A DNA stretch of 64,000 bases from Lentilactobacillus raoultii (GCF_900411375.1 NZ_LS423000.1:1-64000), one strand, 5' to 3'. Positions 51,009 through 61,644 are shown, counted from the first letter of the stretch. A program made the numbers and translations. The notes: a model not told the origin generated them from the letters alone.

Positions 51009-51757
51009 TTAATAACACCTCTTTTGAGCTTGGCAACCAATCTCAGCTCGGGATAACGTTCATGAAAACTCTCTGCTAGTTTCTCATCTACGCCAATTAA
51101 AATGACAGTTGCCGGCCCAGCAGATTGTTTAATTTCTGGGCGGGTCCAACTAATAACAGGGGTTACTTGTAGTTGATGGGTTGCGGCCATTTGTTTAATT
51201 TCAAAACCGATTCCCTTTGAACCAACCGGTAACATATCATAGACGGCCGAATCTGAACGGATCTTTCTAACTAAATCATACGAGAAAATATCCGATAAAT
51301 GTTGCTTAACTGATTCGCCCACATAGGGGGTTCCTAATTGAAAAACACTAAGTGTCGGATTAGTGATGGCCCGAATAGTTCCTTGTGGCCTCATTCCAAC
51401 GATAGTCACTCCCAAAGAAGTTGTCTTGGTGATCATATTATCTTCTGTACTGCCATTTAACGGAATATGCTCCAACCCGGCTTTAACTAATTCATTTTTA
51501 ATTCCTTTAATTATTCTTTCACCCGTTGGTGTCATTTCGTTTCCGACTGTATCGATGACCACAATTGGATCAGCATTAAAACAAATCAATTCCATTAACG
51601 GTACCCTTAACGAATAACCCGCCATAATTGCTGGATCAATCTGAATCATATCATTCTTTTTGTCACCTATCCCCGCACTACTATCGCAGGCAATTACCAA
51701 TTGTTCACCGTCAGGTAAATCAATCAACGATAGGTCTCGATATTGTTTGCTTTTCAT
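51005..51757 (-). CDS. CblS-like alpha-ribazole kinase candidate (AIR-synthase fold)
   Basis: A 250-residue protein with PurM/AIR-synthase-like features: an N-terminal strand with LVIACDSSAGIGDKKND (about residues 20-36), then a central half with NGSTEDNMITKTTSLGVTIVG (about 99-119) and TPYVGESVKQH. It lies directly upstream of cobU and overlaps it. In Listeria the gene in this position, before cobU-cobS-cobC, is cblS, coding for a kinase that makes alpha-ribazole phosphate from alpha-ribazole and replaces CobT. Position and fold point to CblS, but I cannot confirm homology by search, so no symbol is given. Here CobT is also present, which would make the pathway redundant or allow salvage. 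A general AIR-synthase-related protein is the alternative. Confidence 0.6.
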   Translation of the reverse strand: MKSKQYRDLSLIDLPDGEQLVIACDSSAGIGDKKNDMIQIDPAIMAGYSLRVPLMELICFNADPIVVIDTVGNEMTPTGERIIKGIKNELVKAGLEHIPLNGSTEDNMITKTTSLGVTIVGMRPQGTIRAITNPTLSVFQLGTPYVGESVKQHLSDIFSYDLVRKIRSDSAVYDMLPVGSKGIGFEIKQMAATHQLQVTPVISWTRPEIKQSAGPATVILIGVDEKLAESFHERYPELRLVAKLKRGVIK

Positions 51758-51762
51758 TATCT

Positions 51763-53058
51763 TTAACGCTCACCCATTTCATCAAATGCCGTATTGAACG
51801 CCAAAATAGTCCGTTCAATGTCTTCTTTAGTATGTTTACTGGACATAAAATTAGTTTCAAATTGTGAAGGTGCCGTGTAAATACCGTGTTGCAACAGTAA
51901 ATTAAAGAACTTTGCAAAATAATCAACGTTGCTTTTTTGAACATCCTCAAAATTATTAACAGGACCCGCGTTAAAAAAGTAACTCCACATTGTTCCGACA
52001 TGATGTACTGTTAATGCAACATGATGTGAGACTGCAGCCTGTTTAATTCCCGCTGCCAAATAATCTGTTCGGGCAACCATTTCCTTATATAAGTCCTCAT
52101 TTAACTGATCAAGTGTACTGATGCCACCAGTCATTGCGAGTGGATTTCCGGATAACGTTCCAGCATGATAGACAGGACCTTCGGGCGTAATCCATTGCAT
52201 AATGTCTTTTCTCCCGCCAAATACACCAACAGGAAGGCCACCACCAACGACTTTTCCCAATGTTGTCAGATCCGGAACAATTTGGTAGAGACTTTGAGCA
52301 CCATGAAAAGCAGCCCGAAAGCCTGACATTACTTCATCGAAAATTAATAATGAGCCTGATTCTGTGGTCAATTCTCTAAGTGTTTGTAGAAATTCCCTTG
52401 TACCTGGAATAACTCCCATATTACCAGCAATCGGTTCTACAATGACACACGCAATCTCATTTCCATGTGTTTTAAAGACCTTTTTAATTCCATTAATATC
52501 ATTGTAGTCAACTGTTAACGTATCGTAAGCCAAATTTTTAGGAACACCAGGTGCTTCATGAATATCATTAAAGGTTGCGACACCAGATCCAGCGTCCACC
52601 AATAGCGAGTCACTATGACCATGATAATTCCCAATAAATTTAACAATTTTATCACGGTGCGTATATCCTCTTGCTAATCGAATGGCACTCATTGTTGCTT
52701 CGGTACCGGAAGAAACCATTCGCATCATCTGTAAAGAGGGAACGATTTTTTGAATTTTCTTTGCCAATTCCGTTTCTAATAAGGTTGGTGCACCGTAACT
52801 TGTCCCCTTGGCAACAGCTGCCTGAAGATCGGCAACAACTTTTTGATCCGCATGCCCCAAGATTAATGGGCCCCACGAAAGCACATAATCGATATATTCA
52901 TTATCGTCGATATCAAAAATATGTGACCCAACTCCTTTCTTAATAAACAGTGGGTCCCCACCAACATTTTTAAACGCTCTGACAGGACTGTTAACGCCTC
53001 CAGGCAGATACTTACTTGATTCTTTAAAAGCTTTCTTAGATTTTTCAAAACTTAGCAT
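51763..53058 (-). CDS. hemL: Glutamate-1-semialdehyde 2,1-aminomutase
   Basis: Converts glutamate 1-semialdehyde to 5-aminolevulinate. The 431-residue PLP enzyme has [15 protein letters not shown] (about residues 239-253) and the PLP lysine in [14 protein letters not shown] (about 263-276), with a standard N-terminus [21 protein letters not shown]. Part of the C5 tetrapyrrole route with hemA; because lactobacilli do not make heme, the product goes to corrin. It is 6 bp from hemB and 5 bp from the CblS-like gene. Confidence 0.97.
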   Translation of the reverse strand: MLSFEKSKKAFKESSKYLPGGVNSPVRAFKNVGGDPLFIKKGVGSHIFDIDDNEYIDYVLSWGPLILGHADQKVVADLQAAVAKGTSYGAPTLLETELAKKIQKIVPSLQMMRMVSSGTEATMSAIRLARGYTHRDKIVKFIGNYHGHSDSLLVDAGSGVATFNDIHEAPGVPKNLAYDTLTVDYNDINGIKKVFKTHGNEIACVIVEPIAGNMGVIPGTREFLQTLRELTTESGSLLIFDEVMSGFRAAFHGAQSLYQIVPDLTTLGKVVGGGLPVGVFGGRKDIMQWITPEGPVYHAGTLSGNPLAMTGGISTLDQLNEDLYKEMVARTDYLAAGIKQAAVSHHVALTVHHVGTMWSYFFNAGPVNNFEDVQKSNVDYFAKFFNLLLQHGIYTAPSQFETNFMSSKHTKEDIERTILAFNTAFDEMGER

Positions 53059-53064
53059 AACGTT

Positions 53065-54045
53065 TTACCACCTTTGTTCATTCATTCGGGTTGCTACTTC
53101 TTTAGAAAAATACGAAATGATTAAGTCTGCCCCGGCTCGCTTCATTCCAACTAACGTTTCTTTAACGATCTGATCCTCATTAATCCAGCCGTTTTGGGCG
53201 GCAGCTTTAATCATTGCATACTCGCCAGAAACGTTATAAGTAACTAGCGGCAAATTAGTATGATTGCGAATATCCCGCACAATATCAAGAAATGCCATTG
53301 CTGGTTTAACCATCACAAAATCTGCGCCTTCCTCTTCATCACTTGCAGCTTCCCTCAGAGCCTCTAAACGGTTAGCTGGATCCATTTGGTAGCTCTTACG
53401 ATCACCAAATTTAGGAGCACCATCTGCGGCATCTCTAAATGGGCCATAAAAACTTGATGCATATTTAACTGAATAGGCCATAATTGGGATCATCTTAAAC
53501 CCTGCTTCGTCCAATCCTTTCCGGATAGCGGCGACAAACCCATCCATTGCATTTGAGGGTGCTACCATGTCTGCGCCAGCTTTAGCTTGACTAACTGCGA
53601 CCTTTGTATTGTAAACCAACGAATCATCATTTACGACATGGTGATCCTTAACGATTCCACAATGCCCGGTTGAGGTATATTCACACATACAAGTGTCCGC
53701 AATAACGATTAGCTGAGGATAAGCAGCTTTTATTTTACGGATAGCTTGCTGAACAATTCCATTGTCTTCCCAAGCGCCAGACCCAACATCATCTTTATGA
53801 TCGGGAATGCCAAAAATGATAATTGACTTAATCCCCAAATCCACAATATCCTTAATTTCGTCCAAAATTGCATTTAAACCAAATCGGTAGATTCCAGGCA
53901 TAGATTTAATTTCTTCCTTACCCTTAATCGTTGCATCAACAAAAACAGGCATAATTAAATCCTCTTTATTTAAATGGGTCTCACGAACCAAATCTCTCAT
54001 TTCTGAGCTACTGCGTAATCGACGATGACGATCAAAATTCAACAT
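53065..54045 (-). CDS. hemB: Delta-aminolevulinic acid dehydratase (porphobilinogen synthase)
   Basis: Condenses two 5-aminolevulinate to porphobilinogen. The 326-residue protein has the zinc-binding Cys triad in [15 protein letters not shown] (about residues 117-131), the Schiff-base Lys in [18 protein letters not shown] (about 192-209) and [12 protein letters not shown] (about 243-254) with the second Lys. The Cys form indicates a zinc-dependent rather than magnesium-only enzyme. It is embedded in the hemACBL block. Confidence 0.97.
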   Translation of the reverse strand: MLNFDRHRRLRSSSEMRDLVRETHLNKEDLIMPVFVDATIKGKEEIKSMPGIYRFGLNAILDEIKDIVDLGIKSIIIFGIPDHKDDVGSGAWEDNGIVQQAIRKIKAAYPQLIVIADTCMCEYTSTGHCGIVKDHHVVNDDSLVYNTKVAVSQAKAGADMVAPSNAMDGFVAAIRKGLDEAGFKMIPIMAYSVKYASSFYGPFRDAADGAPKFGDRKSYQMDPANRLEALREAASDEEEGADFVMVKPAMAFLDIVRDIRNHTNLPLVTYNVSGEYAMIKAAAQNGWINEDQIVKETLVGMKRAGADLIISYFSKEVATRMNEQRW

Positions 54046-54062
54046 TTTTATTGACTTCTTTC

Positions 54063-54977
54063 TTAATTATTAATCAGGTTTAACGCACCCATACTGATCA
54101 ATTTCTCGGCCGTTGCTATGCCTAAGCCGTCTTCAACAGTTCCAACCTGTTTTCTTAAAAACAATTTTTTTCCATCCTCTGAAGCAACCATCCCGGAAAA
54201 TATCATTTCATTTTCCTTGCAATCAGCATATGCACCAATTGGATAATTACAACTGCCACCTAACGCTTTTAAAAATTGACGTTCAATTGTTACAGCTTGC
54301 CTTGTTCCGGGATCTTCAATCTTACGAATCAATTGAAGTGTGTCCTGGTCACTTGAACGACATTCAATTGCAATTGCCCCCTGACCTGCTGCCGGTAAAA
54401 GATCACCCTTTAATGTTAACTGGTATAGATTGGATAAATCAATCTTCGATCGACTAATACCAGCCTCCGCAAGAATGATTCCTGTCAAATGATCTGATGA
54501 GATCTTTTTGATTCTTGTATCAATATTGCCACGAATTGGAATTATTTTTAAATCTGGTCGTAGATGCAATAATTGTCCTTGGCGACGCACACTATTTGTT
54601 CCAATCCTGGCTCCTCTTGGAAGATCAGCTAATCGGCGAAACGGTTTGGAAGTAACAAGGCAATCAAAGGGCGACGCGCGCTTTGGAATGCACCCAATAG
54701 TCAAATTTTTCGGCAATGACGGCATTACATCTTTTAAACTATGAACGGCAAAATCAATTTTTTTGACCAGTAACTGTTTTTCAATTTCTTTCACAAAGAC
54801 GCCTTTTCCACCAATGTCTTGTAAGCTGTCTTTTAAATTTTGATCCCCTTCGGTTGTTATTTCATGAACAATAATTTCTATATGGGGTGTATATTCTTTT
54901 AATGCTTCAATTACTTGTTGAGTTTGTTTTAATGCAAGGTCACTTTTCCTAGTGCCAACAATCCATCTATTTTTCAT
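54063..54977 (-). CDS. hemC: Hydroxymethylbilane synthase (porphobilinogen deaminase)
   Basis: Polymerises four porphobilinogen to hydroxymethylbilane. The 304-residue protein begins [20 protein letters not shown]; the dipyrromethane cofactor Cys is in [13 protein letters not shown] (about residues 234-246), and the [13 protein letters not shown] block (about 76-88) is intact. The ATG at 54977, inside the end of hemA, has GCAGGAGAAA before it; an in-frame ATG eight codons earlier does not. Confidence 0.96.
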   Translation of the reverse strand: MKNRWIVGTRKSDLALKQTQQVIEALKEYTPHIEIIVHEITTEGDQNLKDSLQDIGGKGVFVKEIEKQLLVKKIDFAVHSLKDVMPSLPKNLTIGCIPKRASPFDCLVTSKPFRRLADLPRGARIGTNSVRRQGQLLHLRPDLKIIPIRGNIDTRIKKISSDHLTGIILAEAGISRSKIDLSNLYQLTLKGDLLPAAGQGAIAIECRSSDQDTLQLIRKIEDPGTRQAVTIERQFLKALGGSCNYPIGAYADCKENEMIFSGMVASEDGKKLFLRKQVGTVEDGLGIATAEKLISMGALNLINN

Positions 54978-56310
54978 AAAGTTTCTCCTGCTTAAAATCA
55001 ACCATTCCAGAAGTTTGTTTTAGTCCACCACGTTGGATACTCTGAATTTCGTCATCAACCGGTAAGCCAAAGATTTGGCAAAAAAATGCCAGATCAACAT
55101 TAGCATTGTCTTCAATTGAAAGTTCTTTAACCTCTTTAATTGGCCCCTTAATCATCTGATTAATGATACTTTTCATATGTTTACTAATGACCTTGCGCTC
55201 ATGAGCATTCAATTCAGGAAGCTTTCTTAGTAAACTGTCATAAACTGTTTTCTCAACATCTAAAGATGATTCACGTAATTTTTTAATTATAGGAACAACG
55301 TGAAGTTGCTTTTGCCAAACGTAAAAATCATGAACAGCATCTGGGATTACTTTAGTAATTTCGGCAACCATTTTCTTTTTAAGCAGCTGATTTTGGGTCA
55401 AGATTTCGGTAATATGGTCAATGTCATGATAGATAATTTGTTCAGGCAAATAACGTTCATCAAGGTTTTTAGGAACCCCAAGATCAACTATAATTCGAGT
55501 TTTTACTCTGGATATTTGAAAAGATTGTCCAGATAAAAGAGGACGTTTAACAGATGCAGCCATCACAACAGCATCAGCATTCAATACGGTTGGTAAAAGG
55601 TCCTGCCACTTTTCGGCCTTTACCCAAGCAGGATAACTTTCTGCAACCAGCTTTGCCTGATCACTGTGATGGTTAAAGAGGTGAATAGTACCAAAGCCCA
55701 TATCAACAGCATTTTTCAATACATGGGTTCCAACTTCTCCTATACCAACAATCACCAAATCCGTGCCTCTAACATCTTTTAATGTCAATTTAATTTGGTG
55801 TAATCCTGCCTGCCCGGAAGTTTGAGATAATTCGCTCATTCGATAATTAGTATGCATTTTCTTTGAAAAAGTAATTGCTTCCTTAAATAAATGATTTAAA
55901 ATAATGCCTGTACTGCCACACAAACGCGCATTGAAAAAAGCATCTTTTACCTGACCAAGTATTTGAGGCTCACCAACCAATAGAGAGTCTAATCCAGTTG
56001 CAACTTTCATTAAATGGCCAACAGCTAATTCTTTTGTCCCAACAACCACCCATTTATTTAATTCATTTAATGTCACGTGGAACCAATTAGCAAGGAATCG
56101 TTTAATGTAGTAACGTCCCGTATGAATTTGATCAACCACTGCATAGATTTCTGTCCGATTACATGTTGACAAAATCACATTTTCCAAAATACTTTTTTCG
56201 CTGTTTAGTAATTGATTAACTCGCGAAAGCTGTTCTTTTGAGACAACGAACTTTTCCCGAATGGCAATTGGAACTTGTCGATAATTCAAACTAACATAAA
56301 TAATATACAT
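54967..56310 (-). CDS. hemA: Glutamyl-tRNA reductase
   Basis: Reduces glutamyl-tRNA to glutamate 1-semialdehyde, the committed step of the C5 route. The 447-residue protein shows the nucleophilic Cys in LSTCNRTEIYAVV (about residues 47-59), LLVGEPQILGQVKDAF (about 109-124), the NADPH-binding VIVGIGEVGTHVLKNA (about 185-200) and the helical dimerisation tail. Its N-terminus MYIIYVSLNYRQVPIAIREKF is standard. It overlaps hemC by 11 bp. In lactobacilli it appears only with a B12 cluster. Confidence 0.97.
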   Translation of the reverse strand: MYIIYVSLNYRQVPIAIREKFVVSKEQLSRVNQLLNSEKSILENVILSTCNRTEIYAVVDQIHTGRYYIKRFLANWFHVTLNELNKWVVVGTKELAVGHLMKVATGLDSLLVGEPQILGQVKDAFFNARLCGSTGIILNHLFKEAITFSKKMHTNYRMSELSQTSGQAGLHQIKLTLKDVRGTDLVIVGIGEVGTHVLKNAVDMGFGTIHLFNHHSDQAKLVAESYPAWVKAEKWQDLLPTVLNADAVVMAASVKRPLLSGQSFQISRVKTRIIVDLGVPKNLDERYLPEQIIYHDIDHITEILTQNQLLKKKMVAEITKVIPDAVHDFYVWQKQLHVVPIIKKLRESSLDVEKTVYDSLLRKLPELNAHERKVISKHMKSIINQMIKGPIKEVKELSIEDNANVDLAFFCQIFGLPVDDEIQSIQRGGLKQTSGMVDFKQEKLYEK

Positions 56311-56311
56311 G

Positions 56312-56776
56312 CTATTGTCGATCCTCTCTAAAATAATGGTTCTGCGTTAACCACTCTAAAAGATATTGCTTAATTTTCTTAGAAGTCGCCGGTGAACGCC
56401 CTTTGGTAGAAACCGTTATTAGCAATTCTTTATTTTCAAGTTTGGCAACGTTATAAAAATCCGACTGTAATTTATCACTAACATTATTCACCCACTGAAA
56501 CTGATCAGCATCTTTAACAACTTGCTGATTAACTTGACGATCATCTGTGCAAGCAATGATTAAGGTTGCATTTTTAAGATCACCAACTCTATATTTTCTT
56601 CGAATCCAATAAACTGATAAGCAATCAATTTTTGGATCTAGTTGTGGACTGACCACCGTCACTCGAGCGTTAGACGCTAACAAGGAGTTAATTTTTCGAG
56701 CCGCTACTTTTCCACCACCAACTACTACAACCGACTTATTAACTAAGTTCAAATTCACCGGATATGGATTTTGCAT
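56312..56776 (-). CDS. Precorrin-2 dehydrogenase (SirA/Met8 type)
   Basis: Oxidises precorrin-2 to sirohydrochlorin with NAD+. The 154-residue protein has a Rossmann motif KSVVVVGGGKVAARKI (about residues 14-29) and TLIIACTDDRQVNQQV (about 70-85), then SVSDKLQSDFYNVA-type NVSDKLQSDFYNVAKL (about 97-112) and a C-terminal GRSPATSKKIK (about 125-135), which is the CysG N-domain/Met8 pattern. No ferrochelatase partner is fused, and the neighbouring CbiK is the cobalt chelatase. The ATG at 56776 is preferred over a GTG three codons earlier because AGGTGG sits at the right spacing. It partly overlaps the cbiP leader. Confidence 0.9.
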   Translation of the reverse strand: MQNPYPVNLNLVNKSVVVVGGGKVAARKINSLLASNARVTVVSPQLDPKIDCLSVYWIRRKYRVGDLKNATLIIACTDDRQVNQQVVKDADQFQWVNNVSDKLQSDFYNVAKLENKELLITVSTKGRSPATSKKIKQYLLEWLTQNHYFREDRQ

Positions 56777-56786
56777 GGACTCCACC

Positions 56787-58295
56787 TCATTTCTTCACGT
56801 CGGAAGAAGATAATATTTCATCTATTTTTTTCATATCAACATTTTCTTCAAATACTTTGGCGAGTTTTTCATACTGTGCTTCGCGGTATGCCGACATTGA
56901 CGCTTGAACATGGTGGAGCGCTGGTAAGCCTTTCTGAACTCGAAGCTGATTTAACAAATGACGTGTCCAACGTTCATTATCAAAGATGCCATGGAGATAA
57001 GTTCCCCAAATTCGGCCATCAGCATTAGTCGCCCCATCACTTCGCCGAGTTGACTTGCCATTACTCTTCACAATAACCGAAAATGGTGTCACTCCTTTGC
57101 CTAAAGAGGTTTCACCCATATGAATTTCATAGCCGTTTAAATAATATACACCATGCTTTGCAGTCACTTGAGTGGTCTTCTTTTCTTTTGTGAAGCTTGT
57201 TTCAATATTAAGCAAGCCTAAACCTTCTTGATCGTTTATATCTGACTCAACATGATCTTCGTCAACTAACTTGGTTCCTAACATTTGATAACCACCACAA
57301 ATCCCAACAACCATTGAACCTTTACTGTAAACAGCTTTAATTGGCTGAACAAAATGGTAACGCCGTAAATATGCCATATCCTCATTAGTATTTTTACTAC
57401 CAGGAATAATTAGAATATCCGGTAATCCAATTTCTTCAGGGTTGAGAATATATCGAACAGAAACATCCGGTTGGATTTCCAAAGCATGAAAGTCAGTAAA
57501 ATTGGAAATCTTTGGCAGAGAAATCACTGCAATGTCAATTGGACAAGTCCCCTTTTTCACTTGTGACTTCTGAGAAAGAACAACACTGTCTTCTTCATCT
57601 AAATCAACAGTCGTCATTGGTATCACACCAATTACCGGAACGCCAGTTAAAGCTTCAATCATCTGATTTCCAGACGTCAGCAACGATCGATCTCCACGAA
57701 ACTTATTAATGATAATTCCTTTAATTCGCCGTTGATCTTCTTTTGGCATTAATTTAATGGTCCCATAGATTGCCGCATAAACACCGCCTTTGTCAATATC
57801 AGCAACCAGGATAACCGGACAATCCGCCATTCGTGCCATCCCCATATTAACAATATCCCGATCATTCAAATTAATTTCAGCGGGACTGCCGGCTCCTTCC
57901 AAAACCATCACATCATTTTCTTTCGCCAGTGACTGGTAGACAGTACGTACTTTATCCTTTATCTCAAACTTATATTGATGGTAAGCAACCGCACTCATAT
58001 CCGATAATACTTTTCCCATAAAAATAACTTGGGCATCCTTGTCAGTTGAGGGTTTTAATAATACTGGATTCATGCGAACGTCTGGTTGCTTGCCAGCAGC
58101 CTCTGCCTGAAATACTTGGGCGCGTCCCATTTCATCACCGTTTTTAGTAATAAATGAATTTAGTGCCATATTTTGTGATTTAAAGGGAGCTACTCGAAGA
58201 CCACGATTTTTTAACAGTCGGCAGAGCGCTGCTGCGGTCCAACTTTTCCCGGCATCCGATGTCGTTCCTTGAAACATAATTGATTTAGTTCCCAT
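56787..58295 (-). CDS. cbiP: Cobyric acid synthase
   Basis: Amidates four side chains of adenosylcobyrinic acid diamide. The 502-residue protein has the N-terminal P-loop-like FQGTTSDAGKSWTAAALC (about residues 8-25), LVADIDKGGVYAAIYG-type VADIDKGGVYAA near 163, and the C-terminal glutaminase with the nucleophile in VGICGGYQMLG (about 327-337) and IHMGET (about 391-396) plus late His in YLHGIFDN. It lies between cbiO and the dehydrogenase gene. The ATG at 58295 follows GGAGAAGGAA. Confidence 0.96.
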   Translation of the reverse strand: MGTKSIMFQGTTSDAGKSWTAAALCRLLKNRGLRVAPFKSQNMALNSFITKNGDEMGRAQVFQAEAAGKQPDVRMNPVLLKPSTDKDAQVIFMGKVLSDMSAVAYHQYKFEIKDKVRTVYQSLAKENDVMVLEGAGSPAEINLNDRDIVNMGMARMADCPVILVADIDKGGVYAAIYGTIKLMPKEDQRRIKGIIINKFRGDRSLLTSGNQMIEALTGVPVIGVIPMTTVDLDEEDSVVLSQKSQVKKGTCPIDIAVISLPKISNFTDFHALEIQPDVSVRYILNPEEIGLPDILIIPGSKNTNEDMAYLRRYHFVQPIKAVYSKGSMVVGICGGYQMLGTKLVDEDHVESDINDQEGLGLLNIETSFTKEKKTTQVTAKHGVYYLNGYEIHMGETSLGKGVTPFSVIVKSNGKSTRRSDGATNADGRIWGTYLHGIFDNERWTRHLLNQLRVQKGLPALHHVQASMSAYREAQYEKLAKVFEENVDMKKIDEILSSSDVKK

Positions 58296-58299
58296 AATT

Positions 58300-59139
58300 T
58301 CATTCCTTCTCCCTTGATATTTTTGCTAATTGCTCCTTTACCTTTAAATCTGTCAAAAGTGCTGATTCAGACGGATAAAGTGGTAAATTAAGTTTTTCAT
58401 GTAACTTTACGAGCCAAGGCTGATTTAGCTTACAATCCCATAAAGTTTGCTCATCAAGAAATACAGACTCTTTTCTACCCGATTTAATTAATTGACCTTT
58501 TTTTAGAATATAAAAGTAATCACAGACTTCGTACATAAAATCCATATTGTGACTTGAAATAATGATTTTTTGGCCGTTCTTAGTTAATTGGCAAATCAAA
58601 GCTGCCATCCGTCGCTGACCATCTGGATCAAGTCCTGCTGTCGGCTCATCCAATAGGAGCCATTCGGAATGAAGAACTAGAATTCCAGCGATCGCGACCC
58701 TTTTTTTCTGACCACCACTCAAATACTGAATTGGCTTATCTCTAATCTGGAGAATATCTAATTTTTTCAACGCATCATTAACACGAAGATTAATTTCTTC
58801 TTGTGGCAATCTTAAATTATGAAGTGCAAAGGCCACATCGTCTTTTACAATGGAATAAAAAATTTGTTGATCAGAATTTTGAAAAACAATCCCAATTTTT
58901 TTCCTAAGACGATTCAAATCCTGTTTACGGTACTTAATTTCTTGCCCATCGACCAAAATCCTCCCAGACGTCGGCTTTAGCATTCCAACTAAATTTAAAA
59001 ATAAAGTCGATTTCCCAGAACCGTTTGGACCAATTATGCCAATTACATTCTCGTTTGTTTTTCCCAAATTCATTGAAATGTTTTTTAAAATCGGCTTCGA
59101 GGTTTCGTAAGAAAAGTTAATATGCTGAATTTCGATCAT
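58300..59139 (-). CDS. cbiO: Cobalt ECF transporter ATP-binding protein
   Basis: ATPase of the CbiMNQO cobalt importer. The 279-residue protein has Walker A IGPNGSGKSTLFL (about residues 36-48), the Q-loop IGIVFQNSDQQIFY (about 83-96), the signature QYLSGGQKKRVAIAG (about 137-151) and Walker B WLLLDEPTAGLDPDG (about 160-174). The FQ(N/D)xDQQ(I/L)F pattern is typical of ECF-type ATPases. It ends 4 bp from cbiP. Confidence 0.95.
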   Translation of the reverse strand: MIEIQHINFSYETSKPILKNISMNLGKTNENVIGIIGPNGSGKSTLFLNLVGMLKPTSGRILVDGQEIKYRKQDLNRLRKKIGIVFQNSDQQIFYSIVKDDVAFALHNLRLPQEEINLRVNDALKKLDILQIRDKPIQYLSGGQKKRVAIAGILVLHSEWLLLDEPTAGLDPDGQRRMAALICQLTKNGQKIIISSHNMDFMYEVCDYFYILKKGQLIKSGRKESVFLDEQTLWDCKLNQPWLVKLHEKLNLPLYPSESALLTDLKVKEQLAKISREKE

Positions 59140-59159
59140 TTTGGCAACCTCCTAGCTTT

Positions 59160-59837
59160 TTAAATTTTAAAATCACCATTAAAAAGTTTTGCTTCTAACG
59201 CGTACTCCATATCACGATAATTAATCATCACTTGTTCAAATAACATTTTTAAAAGAATACCCGCGGAATGAATCGATAATCTAAAGTTTTGATAACCAAA
59301 TCTTAATTTTTGAGCCTGATAGATTTGTTCAAAAGCTTCAATGAAAATAAAAATGAAACGATACATTAACAAAGTTTCTTCAATTAAAATACTTGGTAAT
59401 CGTAATGCTTTTAAAATAATAATAATTTGCTGAAACGGCGTTGTTAATGCAAACCAATACGTACAAACAATCGCCGCTGTCACTTGCAACCCAACGTGCA
59501 AGCCAATCGGCCACATAGATTTTGAAATTCCAAAATAATCATTAAATATTCGAATTGGAAAATAAATTGTCTGTCTTTGAGGAGATATCGTTAATATGAT
59601 GCCAAATACACTCAAGATAATAAAGGGTACCACTGCATAAAACCACTTCATATATTGTTTTAAAGTTAACCGATCAACATACAACGTGTGGGTCACAAAG
59701 GCTAAGATTAGCAGTAGTTTCAGCCATGACATTGGCTGAAATGCAATTAGTATACCTAATAGCCAAATCATTCCCTTTAATTTTGGTGACCAACGCAAAA
59801 TTCGATTATTATATGCGTATTTATCAATGTTTAACAT
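59160..59837 (-). CDS. cbiQ: Cobalt ECF transporter T component
   Basis: A 225-residue T-type membrane component with about five helices and the coupling region near the C-terminus, including EETLLMYRFIFIFIEAFEQIYQAQKLR (about residues 153-179, given in two family halves) and YRDMEYALEAKLFNGDF (about 207-223), where the A-R-type coupling helix is degenerate. It sits between cbiN and cbiO and joins the ATPase to CbiM/CbiN. Confidence 0.92.
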   Translation of the reverse strand: MLNIDKYAYNNRILRWSPKLKGMIWLLGILIAFQPMSWLKLLLILAFVTHTLYVDRLTLKQYMKWFYAVVPFIILSVFGIILTISPQRQTIYFPIRIFNDYFGISKSMWPIGLHVGLQVTAAIVCTYWFALTTPFQQIIIILKALRLPSILIEETLLMYRFIFIFIEAFEQIYQAQKLRFGYQNFRLSIHSAGILLKMLFEQVMINYRDMEYALEAKLFNGDFKI

Positions 59838-59862
59838 ATTCCCACCAGATTTTAGTCATTTT

Positions 59863-60177
59863 TCAGCGATGATTCTGAGTACGTAGTTGGCGCTCCCGTT
59901 CCTTTTTCTTTCCATGAGCATTACCAATCACGTAAGCAATGATTCCAGTACCAATACTACCTTGAACAGTAAACAAGAGATTTTCTATCTCTCCAGAAGG
60001 CGGTGTCCAAAGAGGGTGCGCCCAAACTTTATAATTTGGATCATTTTTCTTAATTTGTTCGGTTCCTTGGTCATCGCTTCCGGAAAATGCACCATTTTTA
60101 GCAACAAAGAACGGCAAAATCAATAATATAATAACTGAAATTAACAGAATCAAATTTTGTCTCCTTTTAGATTTCAC
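59863..60177 (-). CDS. cbiN: Cobalt transport protein CbiN
   Basis: Small integral component of the cobalt importer that aids CbiM function. The 104-residue protein has two membrane helices ([18 protein letters not shown] and [17 protein letters not shown]) around an extracytoplasmic loop ([34 protein letters not shown]). The usual CbiN sequence WxxPLWEPPSGEIE-like is present. The start is GTG at 60177, overlapping the cbiM TGA by four bases; a longer frame from 60198 has no ribosome-binding site. Confidence 0.92.
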   Translation of the reverse strand: MKSKRRQNLILLISVIILLILPFFVAKNGAFSGSDDQGTEQIKKNDPNYKVWAHPLWTPPSGEIENLLFTVQGSIGTGIIAYVIGNAHGKKKERERQLRTQNHR

Positions 60178-60926
60178 AGTAATGCCGACTCCTTCCAAAG
60201 ATTATTGCTAATTACCAAATTATAGACAATTACCGTCAAGAAGCCTTCGGCAATTGCCAACGGAATTTGAGTCACTGCGTAGATCCCCAAAAATTTAACC
60301 GCGGCACCCACTACTCCAGAATTTGGATCTGGGAAAACAACAGCCAACTGAAATGAGGTTGTCACATACGTTGACCAATCAGCTAACATCGCACATAAAA
60401 AGAGAGAGATTGATCGACTAACTTTCAAAGCTCGACATAATTTATAAACGCCGAACCCGATTAATGGACCAACAATTGTCATGGAAAAGCAATTTGCACC
60501 CAGTGTTGTCAATCCGCCGTGAGCCAATAACAGCGCTTGGAATAGCAAAACAATCACTCCTAAAACAGCCATGACTGAAGGACCAAACATGACCGTTCCC
60601 AACCCAACACCTGTTGGATGAGAACTTGATCCTGTCACCGATGGCATTTTTAGCGACGATAGAACAAAAACAAATGCACCGCACAGTGCCAACATGATTT
60701 TGGCATTTTGCTTCGTTGAGTGAACAATTTTTTGCATTCGATATAAACCATAAATAAAGAAAGGCGCACTAACTGCAAACCAAAAGATGCACCACACTGG
60801 CGGCAACATGCCTTCCATAATATGCATGGCATGAGCTGGCACTGGATATAAAATGCCATAAAATAGTGCGATTAAGCAAAGGACTAAACTACTTCGTGAA
60901 AAATATTTGGAAAATATTGTTTTCAT
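60174..60926 (-). CDS. cbiM: Cobalt ECF transporter substrate-specific component
   Basis: The metal-binding S component. A 250-residue protein made with a signal peptide ([29 protein letters not shown]) after which the mature N-terminus begins [10 protein letters not shown]. In characterised CbiM/NikM proteins this Met-His-Ile N-terminus, with the His at position 2 and the later [15 protein letters not shown] block (about residues 105-119), binds Co2+ or Ni2+. CbiMNQO in a cobalamin cluster with CbiK indicates cobalt. Fits the general order cbiL-cbiM-cbiN-cbiQ-cbiO. Confidence 0.95.
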   Translation of the reverse strand: MKTIFSKYFSRSSLVLCLIALFYGILYPVPAHAMHIMEGMLPPVWCIFWFAVSAPFFIYGLYRMQKIVHSTKQNAKIMLALCGAFVFVLSSLKMPSVTGSSSHPTGVGLGTVMFGPSVMAVLGVIVLLFQALLLAHGGLTTLGANCFSMTIVGPLIGFGVYKLCRALKVSRSISLFLCAMLADWSTYVTTSFQLAVVFPDPNSGVVGAAVKFLGIYAVTQIPLAIAEGFLTVIVYNLVISNNLWKESALL

Positions 60927-60930
60927 TTTA

Positions 60931-61638
60931 TCAATCCTCCACTATTTCTGATTTTTTTAATAATAGTGTCGAAAAATATGGCAATTTCTCTGAGGAACTG
61001 ACATCTCTCAAATCATAGATCTTCTCTTCCGACATAGATGAATCAGCAACAACGATTGCTTGATTTAATAGGTGACGTTCAACCAATAGTTGGTAAATCA
61101 TTGGGAAATTAACCGCGATTTTCATAATCACAACATTGTCATTATCATCAAGAGCTTTTTCAATTTGCGCTTTTTTAGCAGTTGCTGGAATAACCTCTAG
61201 CAACTCATTGTCTAAAGCCAATGGAATCGAAACTGACGCAGCAATCTGAGAAAATGACGAAATACCGGCAATTGTTTTAACAGTGATTCTTTTACGAACT
61301 AAATTTAGCAAATAACTATAAGTGCTATACACGGAAGGATCTCCCAAGGTAACAAAACCAACATCATAACCCTTTTGAACATCTTCGACAATTTCTTGAG
61401 CAATTGTACGCCAATTGGTTTGCTTCTCCTTAAGATTTTTAGTCATCGGAAAATGACGACGTTTAACAATTAATTTTTTTGGAAAATAGCTAGAAGCAAT
61501 TTTCTCTGCTAAGCTTATCCCATCTCGATGAGCCTTGGGTGTATATACAATATCTAATCTTTGAATAGCCTTAATTGCCTTAACAGTCATTAATTCACTA
61601 TCTCCTGGTCCAACTCCAATTCCATAAAAAATTGACAT
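60931..61638 (-). CDS. cbiL: Cobalt-precorrin-2 C20-methyltransferase
   Basis: Adds the C20 methyl group to cobalt-precorrin-2 (cobalt-factor II). The 235-residue SAM-dependent tetrapyrrole methylase has [21 protein letters not shown] (about residues 4-24, given as two halves of the SUMT-like entry motif), [16 protein letters not shown] (about 94-109) and [18 protein letters not shown] (about 124-141). The third motif [19 protein letters not shown] matches CbiL. It lies between cbiK and cbiM. Confidence 0.93.
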   Translation of the reverse strand: MSIFYGIGVGPGDSELMTVKAIKAIQRLDIVYTPKAHRDGISLAEKIASSYFPKKLIVKRRHFPMTKNLKEKQTNWRTIAQEIVEDVQKGYDVGFVTLGDPSVYSTYSYLLNLVRKRITVKTIAGISSFSQIAASVSIPLALDNELLEVIPATAKKAQIEKALDDNDNVVIMKIAVNFPMIYQLLVERHLLNQAIVVADSSMSEEKIYDLRDVSSSEKLPYFSTLLLKKSEIVED

Positions 61639-61644
61639 AAAGCC

